Assembly: GCF_025215155.1 (NCBI RefSeq)
Contig: NZ_JALHAM010000120.1
DNA from: Dryocola clanedunensis
GTDB taxonomy: Bacteria > Pseudomonadota > Gammaproteobacteria > Enterobacterales > Enterobacteriaceae
Reading direction: 5' to 3' (one strand)
DNA: 64,000 bases
Notes under the pieces: model-generated
The model's database searches: none
What the model was told of the DNA's origin: nothing
What the model saw: the letters and a program-made list of their open reading frames with translations, nothing else
Part shown: piece after piece, positions 16,267-24,970 of the stretch
Numbering within the stretch: position 1 is the stretch's first letter
Layout: each line of letters starts with the position of its first letter
Translations under genes and position numbers: made by a program

Positions 16267-17183
16267 ACGATATTGCGTGCACGGGCGCGGTGAAGCTGGC
16301 GAGGGGAAGAAAACCCGGCCGCCACCGCCGCCTGCTCCATGCGCTGCCCCTGCAATAAACGCTGCTCGGCGACCGCCAGACGCAGCTGTTCCAGATAATC
16401 CCGCACCGATATCCCCAGATGCTGCTGGAAAAGCCGCGATAAATGCCGCGAACTGACGTGAACCCGTTCGGCAATCTCTTCCACGCCCCAGGCCGACTCC
16501 GGAGAAGCCGACAGCAAGTCCTGAGCGCGATGAACCGCCGGATGAATATGGTTACGGTAGCGCAGCCAGGGCGAAATCTGCGGATCATCCCCTGAGCGTC
16601 GAAACCAGACGACCATCTCCCGGGCGACGTCCAACGCGGCTTTTGGCCCGCAGTAACGGTTAATCAGATGCAGCGACAGGTCGATGCCGGAGGTGATCCC
16701 GGCGCTCGTCCAGATGCCCCGGTCCTCAATGAAAATCCGGTTGTCCTTAACCTGGGCGGCAGGCGCTGCGGCGCGCAGTCTAGCCAGCACGTCATGATGG
16801 GTGGTGCACTGTATGCCGGTGAGCAGCCCGGCCCTGGCGGCGAGCAGCGAACCGGAGCAGACGCACATCAGGTTGATCTGCTGGCTGTGGATCTGCGGCT
16901 GCAGGCGGGTGAGCCACCGGCGCACGGCTTCCGCCTGCGGGGTATCGAAGAAATGATTAGAGTCGCTGACGCCCGGCAACACCAGCAGGCTGCCGGGGGG
17001 CAGGCTCTCCGGCAGCGGTTCAATGCCGCCGAAGTTAAGGCCGATAGAGGTGGCGACCTGCGGGTCCGGGCCGATGAAGCGCAGGTGGAACGCATCCGCC
17101 GCCAGCACCAGCGTCTCCGCCGGGCCGGTGAGATCGAGTGAGAGCACACCAGGCAATACCACGAACCAGACCCCAATACTCAC
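16263..17183 (-). CDS. GlxA-type transcriptional regulator (DJ-1/PfpI domain plus AraC HTH)
   Basis: A regulator of about 306 residues. The N-terminal part is a DJ-1/PfpI-like amidase-fold domain (about residues 1-185), with a CVCSGSLLAARAGLLTG nucleophile-elbow segment. The C-terminal part is an AraC/XylS helix-turn-helix (about residues 205-300), with VSSRHLSRLFQQHLGISVRDY. I chose the GTG at 17183 because it overlaps the upstream stop as GTGA and has a GGAG site 9 nt before it; an in-frame GTG at 17201 is less likely. It is coupled to the isochorismatase gene, which suggests that it senses that enzyme's substrate or controls its expression. Its stop overlaps the wecH stop. Confidence 0.85.
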   Translation of the reverse strand: MSIGVWFVVLPGVLSLDLTGPAETLVLAADAFHLRFIGPDPQVATSIGLNFGGIEPLPESLPPGSLLVLPGVSDSNHFFDTPQAEAVRRWLTRLQPQIHSQQINLMCVCSGSLLAARAGLLTGIQCTTHHDVLARLRAAAPAAQVKDNRIFIEDRGIWTSAGITSGIDLSLHLINRYCGPKAALDVAREMVVWFRRSGDDPQISPWLRYRNHIHPAVHRAQDLLSASPESAWGVEEIAERVHVSSRHLSRLFQQHLGISVRDYLEQLRLAVAEQRLLQGQRMEQAAVAAGFSSPRQLHRARARNIV

Positions 17184-17722
17184 GATAAAGACTCCAGGCA
17201 CTCGGCAACGGTTTGAACTTCGGCAAAGCGCCCCGCCAGCACCGTTTCGGTACGGTGGCGTAGGGTCGCGGCATCCAGCGTAACGCCTTTCCAGCGCATC
17301 GGGAAGGTGAGCATCGCCTCGCTGACAAAAGAAACCCGATAGCCGAGATCTGACGCAACGCGGGTGGTGGTTTCACAGCACTGCTCGGTGCGAATGCCGC
17401 AGATAATCAGGTGATTGATATCCCCTGTGCGCAGCCAGTGGTCGAGGCCGGTATCCGTGAAGGCGTTATGCACGTGCTTCTGGAAGGTCACGTCAGCCGT
17501 ATGGCGTAAAAAGGGCATTGCCTGAACGTGGCCGGAGGCCAGCGAGAAAGGCCCCTGGTCATCAACGTGAAAGATATCCACCACCGGCACGCCCAGGCCC
17601 TGGCAGCCCGCAATCAGACGGGTTATCGCCTGCTGAAAAGCGGGCACGTCATCTTCCTGCCAGTAGTCGCGATGAAAAAAGGACTGCTGGGTATCAATGT
17701 TGATCAAAGCGGAACGGGACAT
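17180..17722 (-). CDS. Isochorismatase-family cysteine hydrolase
   Basis: A 180-residue alpha/beta hydrolase of the isochorismatase/nicotinamidase superfamily. The expected catalytic triad can be placed: Asp in ALINIDTQQSFF near the N-terminus, Lys in TFQKHVHNAF, and Cys in ICGIRTEQCCETT (two adjacent Cys; the second aligns with the usual nucleophile followed by ETT). The ATG at 17722 follows GAGGAG with a good spacer; longer upstream frames are not supported. It overlaps the downstream GlxA-type regulator gene by GTGA. The substrate is unknown; related enzymes cleave amides or ureas. No siderophore genes are near, so true isochorismate hydrolysis is unlikely. Confidence 0.85.
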   Translation of the reverse strand: MSRSALINIDTQQSFFHRDYWQEDDVPAFQQAITRLIAGCQGLGVPVVDIFHVDDQGPFSLASGHVQAMPFLRHTADVTFQKHVHNAFTDTGLDHWLRTGDINHLIICGIRTEQCCETTTRVASDLGYRVSFVSEAMLTFPMRWKGVTLDAATLRHRTETVLAGRFAEVQTVAECLESLS

Positions 17723-17836
17723 TTTCGGACTCCTCATCGATTGGTATGAAGTTATTCTGACAAGGGATGAGGGAGCTGCTAATACCAAAAACGGACAGGA
17801 TAAGGGTGGTTTGGGACGTGTATTTGTCGGATTCAT

Positions 17837-17898
17837 GTCGGATGACGCTGCGCTTATCCGACCTGTAAACGGGTGGATAAGCGCAGGCGCCATCCACC
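17837..17898. repeat. REP/BIME pair between the isochorismatase gene and xylB
   Basis: Two palindromic units back to back. The first (17837-17865) has arms GTCGGATGACGC / GCTTATCCGAC. The second (17871-17898) has GGGTGGATAAGCGC / GGCGCCATCCACC. They are members of the same family found at nine other sites in the window. Confidence 0.85.
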
Positions 17899-17911
17899 GT
17901 GAAAAAGTAAC

Positions 17912-19366
17912 TCAGGACATCAGCGGCAGCAGCTGCTGGTAAATCTGATTAAACACCTGGCGACGCCCTGTGTACTTCTGATGGCGCGCCATATCCGGCT
18001 GGTGCTGTTGCTCAAGCGGAAGCTGCGGCAGCAACGATTGCAGAGGTTGCCCCGGTGACATCGCAATCTGTGCCAGCCGCGCCGCGCCAAGTGCCGGGCC
18101 GACGTCGCCACCGGTGCGGTAATCCAGCGTTTGTCCGCTGATATCCGACAGCATTTGCCGCCAGTAAGGGCTGCGCGCTCCGCCGCCGATAAGCGTAATG
18201 CTCTTCGGCGTAATGCCGCAGGAGTGCACTACGTCCATACCGTCTGCCAGCGCATAGCCCACGCCTTCAAGCACCGCGCGGGCTAACTCCGCCGGGCCGT
18301 GCTGATGGCTCAGGCCAAAGAACACGCCTTTCGCCTGTGGGTTATTGTGAGGGGTGCGTTCCCCGGAAAGATAGGGCAGGAACCACACCACGCCAGCATC
18401 TTCATTGGCCTGTTCCGCCGCTGCAAGCAAAGCGGGAACGCTGCCCAGCCCGGTTAATCTGGCCGCCCAGTCCAGGCAGGAGGCCGCGCTGAGCATGACC
18501 GACATTAAGTGCCAGCGGTTAGGAAGCGCGTGGCAGAAGCTGTGAACCGCGCTTTCCGGTTTGCTGCGGAAGCCGTCGCTGACCGCAAAGTAAACGCCGG
18601 AAGTCCCCAGCGACAGCATGGCCTGGCCCGCATCGACCATGCCCACGCCGACGGCACCCGCCGCGTTATCGCCGCCGCCCGCCACTACCGGCACGGCGGG
18701 CATCTTCCAGGCTCCGGCAACGTCTGCCTTCAGCACGCCGGTAATTTCGCTGCCTTCGAAAAGCTGCGGCATATGCTGGCGGCTCAAACGACAGGCATCG
18801 AGCATTGTGTCGCTCCAGTCGCGCTTTGCCACGTCCAGCCACATCGTACCCGCCGCATCGGACATGTCGCTTGCGAACTCGCCCGTCATGCGCAGGCGCA
18901 GATAGTCCTTCGGCAGCAGGACTTTGTTAATTTGCGAGAAAATTTCCGGCTCGTGGCGTTCCACCCACAGCAGTTTTGGCGCGGTGAAGCCCGGCATCAT
19001 CAGGTTGCCGGTTATCTCGCGGGAGCCTTCAACGTTGGCTTCCAGCAGCGCGCACTCTTCGCCGCTGCGGCCGTCGTTCCATAAAATCGCGGGGCGTAAA
19101 ACCTGTTGTTTGCTGTCCAGTAATGTTGCGCCGTGCATCTGCCCGGCAAGGCCCATGGCTTTTACGCCCTGCAAAGAGTGCTGCTCACCAAGCGCTTTCA
19201 TCGCCCGGTCCGTTGCCTGCCACCAGGACTCAGGATCCTGTTCCGACCACAGGGGATGCGGACGAGAGACGCTCAAAGGCTCCGTGCGGGATGCCAGCAC
19301 CTCGCCGTTCTCGCCGAGCAAAATCGCTTTTACGCCCGAGGTACCAAGGTCGATTCCGATGTACAT
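17912..19366 (-). CDS. xylB: Xylulokinase
   Basis: A 484-residue FGGY-family sugar kinase matching E. coli XylB. It phosphorylates D-xylulose to xylulose 5-phosphate, which enters the pentose phosphate pathway. The phosphate-binding start IGIDLGTSGVKAILL (residues 3-17), the LAGQMHGATLLD segment (substrate contacts, about residues 73-84) and the C-terminal LIGGGARSPYWRQMLSDISG ATPase block are all visible. It is the second gene of xylAB, 58 nt after xylA, with a REP pair downstream. Confidence 0.97.
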   Translation of the reverse strand: MYIGIDLGTSGVKAILLGENGEVLASRTEPLSVSRPHPLWSEQDPESWWQATDRAMKALGEQHSLQGVKAMGLAGQMHGATLLDSKQQVLRPAILWNDGRSGEECALLEANVEGSREITGNLMMPGFTAPKLLWVERHEPEIFSQINKVLLPKDYLRLRMTGEFASDMSDAAGTMWLDVAKRDWSDTMLDACRLSRQHMPQLFEGSEITGVLKADVAGAWKMPAVPVVAGGGDNAAGAVGVGMVDAGQAMLSLGTSGVYFAVSDGFRSKPESAVHSFCHALPNRWHLMSVMLSAASCLDWAARLTGLGSVPALLAAAEQANEDAGVVWFLPYLSGERTPHNNPQAKGVFFGLSHQHGPAELARAVLEGVGYALADGMDVVHSCGITPKSITLIGGGARSPYWRQMLSDISGQTLDYRTGGDVGPALGAARLAQIAMSPGQPLQSLLPQLPLEQQHQPDMARHQKYTGRRQVFNQIYQQLLPLMS

Positions 19367-19424
19367 AGTGGCAGTTCCTTATTGCAGCGCCACGGTGCTC
19401 GTGGCGCAGACGGGGTGGATAAAC

Positions 19425-20747
19425 TTACTTATCGAACAGATAGTGGTTAACCAGGTTTTCCAGCAGCTCCTGATGGCCGCTCTGGTGCTGCGGGGCCAGG
19501 CTGTGCTGTTCAGCGTACTGTGCAATCTGCGCCAGCGACATCTGCCCTTTCAGAATTTGCTGGCCCAGTTCACCATTCCAGCCCGCATAACGTTTTGCCA
19601 CGCGTTTATCCAGCTCGCCATCTTCAATCATGCGGGCCGCAATTTTCAGCGACAGCGCCATCACGTCCATGGCACCGATATGGCCGTAGAAAAGGTCATA
19701 TTTGTCGGTGCTCTGGCGACGCACCTTGGCGTCGAAGTTCAGCCCGCCCGTTGCAAAGCCGCCCGCCTTGAGGATTTCGTACATCACTAGCGCGTTCTCT
19801 TCCACACTGTTCGGGAACTGGTCGGTATCCCAGCCCAGCTGCGGATCGCCGCGGTTGGCATCCACGGAACCGAATATGCCCAGGGCGATGGCGCTGGCGA
19901 TTTCATGGTGGAAAGAGTGGCCCGCAAGCGTGGCGTGGTTAGCTTCGATGTTTACTTTGATCTCTTTTTCCAGGCCGAACTGCTTCAGGAAGCCGTAAAC
20001 CGTGGCGACGTCGTAGTCATACTGGTGTTTGGTTGGCTCCTGCGGTTTTGGCTCGATGAGCAGCGTGCCGCGGAAGCCAATTTTGTGTTTGTGCTCCACC
20101 ACCATCTGCATGAAGCGACCGATTTGCTCGCGCTCCTGACGCAGGTCTGTGTTGAGCAGGGATTCATAACCTTCACGACCGCCCCACAGCACATAGTTTT
20201 CCCCGCCCAGCTGGTGCGTTGCGTTCATGGCGGCTACCACCTGCGAGGCAGCCCAGGAGAACACTTCCGGGTCCGGGTTAGTGGCGGCCCCTGCACCGTA
20301 GCGCGGGTGGGTGAAGCAGTTTGCGGTGCCCCACAGCAGTTTCACCCCTGTATCCTGCTGTTTTTGCCCCAGCAGTTCAGTCATCTGCGCGAAGTTGTTC
20401 AGGTATTCTTTTAACGAGTCCCCTTCCGGCGAGACGTCGACATCGTGGAAGCAATAGTAGGGCACGTTCAGCTTGTGGAAAAATTCGAAGGCGACGTCGG
20501 CTTTACGTTTTGCCAGCGCCAGCGCGTCACCGGCCTGCTGCCATGGTCGTTCAAACGCACCCACGCCAAACATATCTGCCCCGTTCCAGCAGAAGGTGTG
20601 CCAGTAGCAGGCGGCGAAGCGCAGATGCTCCTCCATGCGTTTGCCCAGCACCAGCTCATCAGGGTTGTAGTGGCGGAACGCCAGCGGATTGGTGGATTTA
20701 GGGCCTTCAAAGCGAACTTTATCTAACTGGTCGAAATAGGCTTGCAT
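19425..20747 (-). CDS. xylA: Xylose isomerase
   Basis: A 440-residue metal-dependent TIM-barrel enzyme matching E. coli XylA (440 residues). It interconverts D-xylose and D-xylulose in the cytoplasm. The active-site His/Asp segment YYCFHDVDVSPEG (His101, Asp104 in family numbering) and the metal-ligand blocks LLIEPKPQEPTKHQYD (Glu, Lys), NIEANHATLAGH (Glu, His) and GSVDANRGDPQLGWDTDQFP (Asp residues) are all present. It is the first gene of xylAB, divergent from xylFGH across a region with CRP and XylR sites. Confidence 0.98.
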   Translation of the reverse strand: MQAYFDQLDKVRFEGPKSTNPLAFRHYNPDELVLGKRMEEHLRFAACYWHTFCWNGADMFGVGAFERPWQQAGDALALAKRKADVAFEFFHKLNVPYYCFHDVDVSPEGDSLKEYLNNFAQMTELLGQKQQDTGVKLLWGTANCFTHPRYGAGAATNPDPEVFSWAASQVVAAMNATHQLGGENYVLWGGREGYESLLNTDLRQEREQIGRFMQMVVEHKHKIGFRGTLLIEPKPQEPTKHQYDYDVATVYGFLKQFGLEKEIKVNIEANHATLAGHSFHHEIASAIALGIFGSVDANRGDPQLGWDTDQFPNSVEENALVMYEILKAGGFATGGLNFDAKVRRQSTDKYDLFYGHIGAMDVMALSLKIAARMIEDGELDKRVAKRYAGWNGELGQQILKGQMSLAQIAQYAEQHSLAPQHQSGHQELLENLVNHYLFDK

Positions 20748-20864
20748 AGTGAACTCCGTAATCAGGAAAACGAGCGACCGGGCGAATGGAATGTTCGTTT
20801 ATCCTGGATTTTCCGCGGCGGATGCTCAATTACGTTATTTCACACTGCGCTTTAGAGAATACCC

Positions 20865-20886
20865 AAATGTGCGCCATCTCGCAAAA
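20865..20886. promoter_or_regulatory. CRP-binding site in the xylA-xylF intergenic region
   Basis: A 22-bp site with half-sites AAATGTG and CGCAAAA, lying where the experimentally known E. coli CRP site of this region is found. The flanking block CTCAATTACGTTATTTCACA also matches E. coli. It would mediate catabolite control of xylAB and xylFGH. Confidence 0.65.
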
Positions 20887-20995
20887 AGACTGAAAATGAA
20901 CCCAAAAATTCATTCGAGATACATTCCATAATTTATAGCAACTAATGAGCGCGCTAATTTAAAAGCCGATCGCCATCATAAATTGACAATTAAAC

Positions 20996-21030
20996 CAAAA
21001 AGCGTAATGGGAAAATAAAAATCTGTAATT
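20996..21030 (+). promoter_or_regulatory. Putative XylR-binding site upstream of xylF
   Basis: Two near-direct repeats, AAAAAGCGTAAT (20997-21008) and AAAAATCTGTAAT (21017-21029), about two helical turns apart. The block corresponds closely to the xylF-side XylR site of E. coli as I recall it. The rest of the 377-bp gap 20748-21124 carries the divergent promoters and no gene. Confidence 0.65.
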
Positions 21031-21124
21031 GATGAATATTCAAACAGCGTCAACAATTCCCTGCGTCTGCCCATGTTTACCCTTCTTTAATCCGAATAAT
21101 CACCACCCTACAGGTAACAATAAT

Positions 21125-22117
21125 ATGAAGATGAAGAACCTCTTACTGACAGTATGTGCTTCGCTGGTGCTGACCAGCGTGAGCGGCATCGCGAAAGAAG
21201 TCAAAATCGGTATGGCCATTGATGACCTGCGCCTGGAGCGCTGGCAGAAAGACCGCGACATCTTTGTGAAGAAAGCGGAATCAATGGGGGCGAAGGTGTT
21301 TGTCCAGTCCGCTAACGGCAACGAAGAGACACAGATGTCGCAAATCGAAAACATGATTAACCGTGGCGTCGACGTGCTGGTGATTATTCCTTACAACGGT
21401 CAGGTATTAAGTAATGTGGTCGCCGAGGCGAAACGTGAAGGCATAAAAGTATTAGCTTACGACCGCATGATTAATAATGCGGATATTGACTATTACATCT
21501 CTTTCGACAATGAGAAAGTCGGCGAACTTCAGGCGCAAAGCATTGTTGATAAAGTGCCTTCCGGTAATTATTTCTTAATGGGCGGCTCGCCAGTTGATAA
21601 TAACGCCAAGCTTTTCCGTGCCGGGCAGATGAAAGTTTTAAAACCTTATATTGATAGCGGGAAAATAAAAGTGGTTGGCGATCAGTGGGCGGATGGCTGG
21701 CTGCCGGAAAACGCGCTGAAAATTATGGAAAACGCCCTGACGGCGAATAACAACAAAATTGACGCTGTCGTCGCTTCAAACGATGCCACCGCTGGGGGAG
21801 CCATTCAGGCTTTAAGCGCACAGGGGCTGGCCGGAAAGGTGGCTATCTCCGGGCAAGATGCGGATCTCGCGGGCGTGAAGCGCATCATGGCTGGCACGCA
21901 AACAATGACGGTGTATAAACCGATCACCAAACTGGCTAATACCGCAGCGGAAATCGCCGTTGAGCTGGGTGAAGGTAAAACCCCTGCTTCGGACACCAAA
22001 CTCAATAACGGCCTGAAAGATGTGCCTTCCCGCCTGCTGACGCCAATTGAAGTCGATAAGGCCAATATCGACAGTACGGTGGTGGCTGACGGTTTCCATA
22101 AGAAGAGCGAGCTGTAA
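21125..22117 (+). CDS. xylF: D-xylose ABC transporter periplasmic binding protein
   Basis: A 330-residue protein, the same length as E. coli XylF. The ATG at 21125 gives a normal Sec signal peptide (MKMKNLLLTVCASLVLTSVS, cleaved near residue 23) and follows an AGGTAA site; an upstream in-frame ATG at 21029 lacks both. It is a type I sugar-binding protein: KIGMAIDDLRLERWQKDRD at the mature N-terminus, and ASNDATAGGAIQALSAQGL plus SGQDADLAGVKRI toward the C-terminus contact xylose. It delivers xylose to XylGH. It is the first gene of xylFGH. Confidence 0.97.
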   Translation: MKMKNLLLTVCASLVLTSVSGIAKEVKIGMAIDDLRLERWQKDRDIFVKKAESMGAKVFVQSANGNEETQMSQIENMINRGVDVLVIIPYNGQVLSNVVAEAKREGIKVLAYDRMINNADIDYYISFDNEKVGELQAQSIVDKVPSGNYFLMGGSPVDNNAKLFRAGQMKVLKPYIDSGKIKVVGDQWADGWLPENALKIMENALTANNNKIDAVVASNDATAGGAIQALSAQGLAGKVAISGQDADLAGVKRIMAGTQTMTVYKPITKLANTAAEIAVELGEGKTPASDTKLNNGLKDVPSRLLTPIEVDKANIDSTVVADGFHKKSEL

Positions 22118-22175
22118 CCTGTATCGCCCGCAGGAGACTGCGGGCGGCAACCTTTAGCCAGACGGGGGAAAGGTT

Positions 22176-23717
22176 ATGCCTTACTTGCTGGAAATGAAAC
22201 ATATCACCAAAGCATTTGGCGTGGTGAAGGCGGTGGACAACGTCAGCCTGTCGCTCAACGCCGGGGAAGTGATGTCCCTGTGCGGAGAGAACGGCTCCGG
22301 GAAATCCACGCTGATGAAAGTGCTGTGCGGCATTTACCCTTACGGCAGCTATGAGGGCGAAATCTGGTTTGCGGGGGAAAAGCTCCAGGCCGCCCACATT
22401 CGCGATACCGAACGCAAGGGTATCGCCATCATCCACCAGGAGCTGGCGCTGGTGAAGCACCTCACTATCCTTGAGAACATTTTTCTCGGCGCTGAAATCA
22501 CCCGCTTTGGCGTGCTTGACTACGAAAGCATGACCCTGCGCTGCCAGAAGCTGCTTGCGCAGGTCAGCCTGAATATTTCCCCTGACACGCGAGTGGGCGA
22601 GCTGGGGCTGGGGCAGCAGCAGCTGGTGGAAATCGCCAAGGCGCTGAATAAACAGGTGCGGCTGCTGATTCTGGATGAGCCAACGGCTTCGCTCACCGAA
22701 CAGGAAACGGCCATTTTATTGAGGATTATTCGCGATCTTCAGGATCACGGCATCGCCTGTATCTACATCTCCCACAAACTCAACGAGGTGAAAGCGATCT
22801 CGGACAGCATCTGCGTGATCCGAGACGGACAGCCCATCGGCACCCGGGATGCTGCCCTGATGAGCGAGGACGATATCATCACCATGATGGTTGGCCGTGA
22901 ACTAACGGCGCTCTATCCGAATGAACCGCACGAGACGGGTGATGAGATCCTGCGCGTTGAGCATCTTACCGCCTGGCACCCGGTTAACCGGCAGATCAAG
23001 CGGGTGAACGACGTGTCGTTTTCCCTGCGTAAAGGGGAGATTCTGGGGGTTGCCGGGCTGGTTGGGGCAGGGCGTACCGAAACTGTCCAGTGCCTGTTTG
23101 GCGTCTGGCCCGGCAGATCGGAAGGACAGATCTTCATCGATAACAAGCTGGTAAAAATCGACCACTGTCAGCAGGCAATCGCTCACGGCATTGCCATGGT
23201 GCCGGAAGACCGCAAGAGAGACGGCATCGTGCCGGTGATGGCGGTGGGACAGAACATCACGCTGGCCTCGCTGGGGCAGTTTTCCGGTGCGTTGACCAGC
23301 CTGGACGATGCAGCCGAACAAAAATGCATCCTGCAATCTATCAAGCGGCTTAAGGTGAAAACCTCCTCGCCGGAGCTGGCGATTGGCCGCCTGAGCGGCG
23401 GCAATCAGCAAAAGGCGATTCTTGCCCGCTGCCTGCTGCTCAATCCGCGCATCCTCATTCTGGATGAACCCACGCGCGGCATAGATATCGGAGCCAAATA
23501 TGAAATCTACAAGCTGATTAACCAGCTGGTGCAGCAGGGTATAGCGGTGATTGTCATCTCATCTGAGCTGCCCGAAGTGCTGGGGCTGAGCGACCGGGTA
23601 CTGGTCATGCATGAAGGGCGTATCAAAGCCGATTTGATCAACAACAACCTGACCCAGGAACAGGTCATGGAAGCTGCATTGAGGAGTGACCACTATGTCG
23701 AAAAGCAACCCGTCTGA
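22176..23717 (+). CDS. xylG: D-xylose ABC transporter ATP-binding protein
   Basis: A 513-residue protein with two fused ABC ATPase domains, the same length as E. coli XylG. The first domain has Walker A GENGSGKST (about residues 38-46), signature LGLGQQQL and Walker B LLILDEPTA. The second has a degenerate Walker A (GLVGAGRTE), signature LSGGNQQKA and Walker B ILILDEPTRGID. This asymmetry is normal for sugar importers of the RbsA/XylG group. It powers xylose uptake with XylF and XylH. It overlaps xylH by 23 bp. Confidence 0.97.
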   Translation: MPYLLEMKHITKAFGVVKAVDNVSLSLNAGEVMSLCGENGSGKSTLMKVLCGIYPYGSYEGEIWFAGEKLQAAHIRDTERKGIAIIHQELALVKHLTILENIFLGAEITRFGVLDYESMTLRCQKLLAQVSLNISPDTRVGELGLGQQQLVEIAKALNKQVRLLILDEPTASLTEQETAILLRIIRDLQDHGIACIYISHKLNEVKAISDSICVIRDGQPIGTRDAALMSEDDIITMMVGRELTALYPNEPHETGDEILRVEHLTAWHPVNRQIKRVNDVSFSLRKGEILGVAGLVGAGRTETVQCLFGVWPGRSEGQIFIDNKLVKIDHCQQAIAHGIAMVPEDRKRDGIVPVMAVGQNITLASLGQFSGALTSLDDAAEQKCILQSIKRLKVKTSSPELAIGRLSGGNQQKAILARCLLLNPRILILDEPTRGIDIGAKYEIYKLINQLVQQGIAVIVISSELPEVLGLSDRVLVMHEGRIKADLINNNLTQEQVMEAALRSDHYVEKQPV

Positions 23718-24876
23718 AATCAAACTGCCTGGCCCCCTGGCTACGCCGTTTGGCAGCCTGAAGGCCATGAATTTGCAGGTTTTTGTGATGATTGCCGCGA
23801 TTGTGGCTATCGTGCTGTTCTTTACCTGGACTACCGACGGTGCGTACCTGAGCGCACGTAACGTCTCTAACCTGCTGCGCCAGACGGCGATTACGGGCAT
23901 TCTGGCGGTGGGCATGGTGTTTGTGATTATCTCGGCGGAAATCGATCTCTCCGTCGGCTCGATGATGGGGCTGCTGGGCGGCGTGGCGGCAATCTTTGAC
24001 GTCTGGCTGGGCTGGCCGCTGCCGTTAACCATTGTGGTTACGCTCGCGCTTGGCCTGGTGCTCGGGGCGTGGAACGGCTGGTGGGTTGCCTATCGCAAGG
24101 TGCCGTCGTTTATCGTCACTCTTGCGGGCATGCTGGCGTTTCGCGGCGTACTAATCGGCATGACCAACGGCACCACGGTTTCGCCGACGAGCGCGGCCAT
24201 GTCGCAAATCGGCCAGAGCTACCTGCCGGACGGCATCGGCTTTGGCGCGGGCGTGCTGGCGCTGGTGGCCTTTGTCGGCTGGCAGTGGCGGCTGCGAATG
24301 CGCCGTCAGGCGCTGGGCCTGGTAACGCCTGCATCCACCGGCGTTGTTGGTCGGCAGGCTATCACCGCAGTGATTGTGCTGGGGGCTATCTGGCTGCTCA
24401 ACGACTACCGTGGCGTACCCACGCCGGTGCTGATTTTAACCTTACTGCTGCTGGCGGGGATGTTTATGGCCACCCGCACTGCCTTTGGCCGTCGGATCTA
24501 TGCCATCGGCGGCAACATCGAAGCGGCGAGGCTTTCCGGGATTAACGTCGAGCGCACCAAACTGGCGGTGTTCGCCATCAACGGCCTGATGGTGGCGATT
24601 GCCGGACTGATCCTCAGCTCGCGCCTGGGCGCTGGCTCACCCTCTGCGGGGAATATTGCCGAACTGGATGCGATTGCCGCCTGTGTGATTGGCGGCACCA
24701 GCCTGGCGGGTGGCATTGGCAGCGTGGCCGGGGCGGTGATGGGCGCATTTATCATGGCTTCGCTCGATAACGGCATGAGTATGATGGACGTCCCGACGTT
24801 CTGGCAGTACATCGTTAAAGGTGCCATTTTACTGCTGGCGGTGTGGATGGATTCCGCCACCAAGCGTCGGGCGTGA
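23695..24876 (+). CDS. xylH: D-xylose ABC transporter permease
   Basis: A 393-residue inner-membrane permease, the same length as E. coli XylH. The ATG at 23695 (MSKSNPSE) follows GAGGAGT with an 8-nt spacer and overlaps the end of xylG; the upstream ATG at 23686 is less likely. About ten membrane helices are predicted. The conserved cytoplasmic coupling loop lies in SGINVERTKLAVFAINGLM (about residues 280-300), and the EIDLSVGSMMGLLGG motif near residue 85 is typical of the BPD_transp_2 family. Confidence 0.96.
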   Translation: MSKSNPSEIKLPGPLATPFGSLKAMNLQVFVMIAAIVAIVLFFTWTTDGAYLSARNVSNLLRQTAITGILAVGMVFVIISAEIDLSVGSMMGLLGGVAAIFDVWLGWPLPLTIVVTLALGLVLGAWNGWWVAYRKVPSFIVTLAGMLAFRGVLIGMTNGTTVSPTSAAMSQIGQSYLPDGIGFGAGVLALVAFVGWQWRLRMRRQALGLVTPASTGVVGRQAITAVIVLGAIWLLNDYRGVPTPVLILTLLLLAGMFMATRTAFGRRIYAIGGNIEAARLSGINVERTKLAVFAINGLMVAIAGLILSSRLGAGSPSAGNIAELDAIAACVIGGTSLAGGIGSVAGAVMGAFIMASLDNGMSMMDVPTFWQYIVKGAILLLAVWMDSATKRRA

Positions 24877-24970
24877 GAATGTGCAGGCGATCACAACGCC
24901 GGGGAACGGAACCCCGGTTTTGCACACGGCTATGGTATTCAAATACTGGGTAATTTCAGGAATCTTTAGC

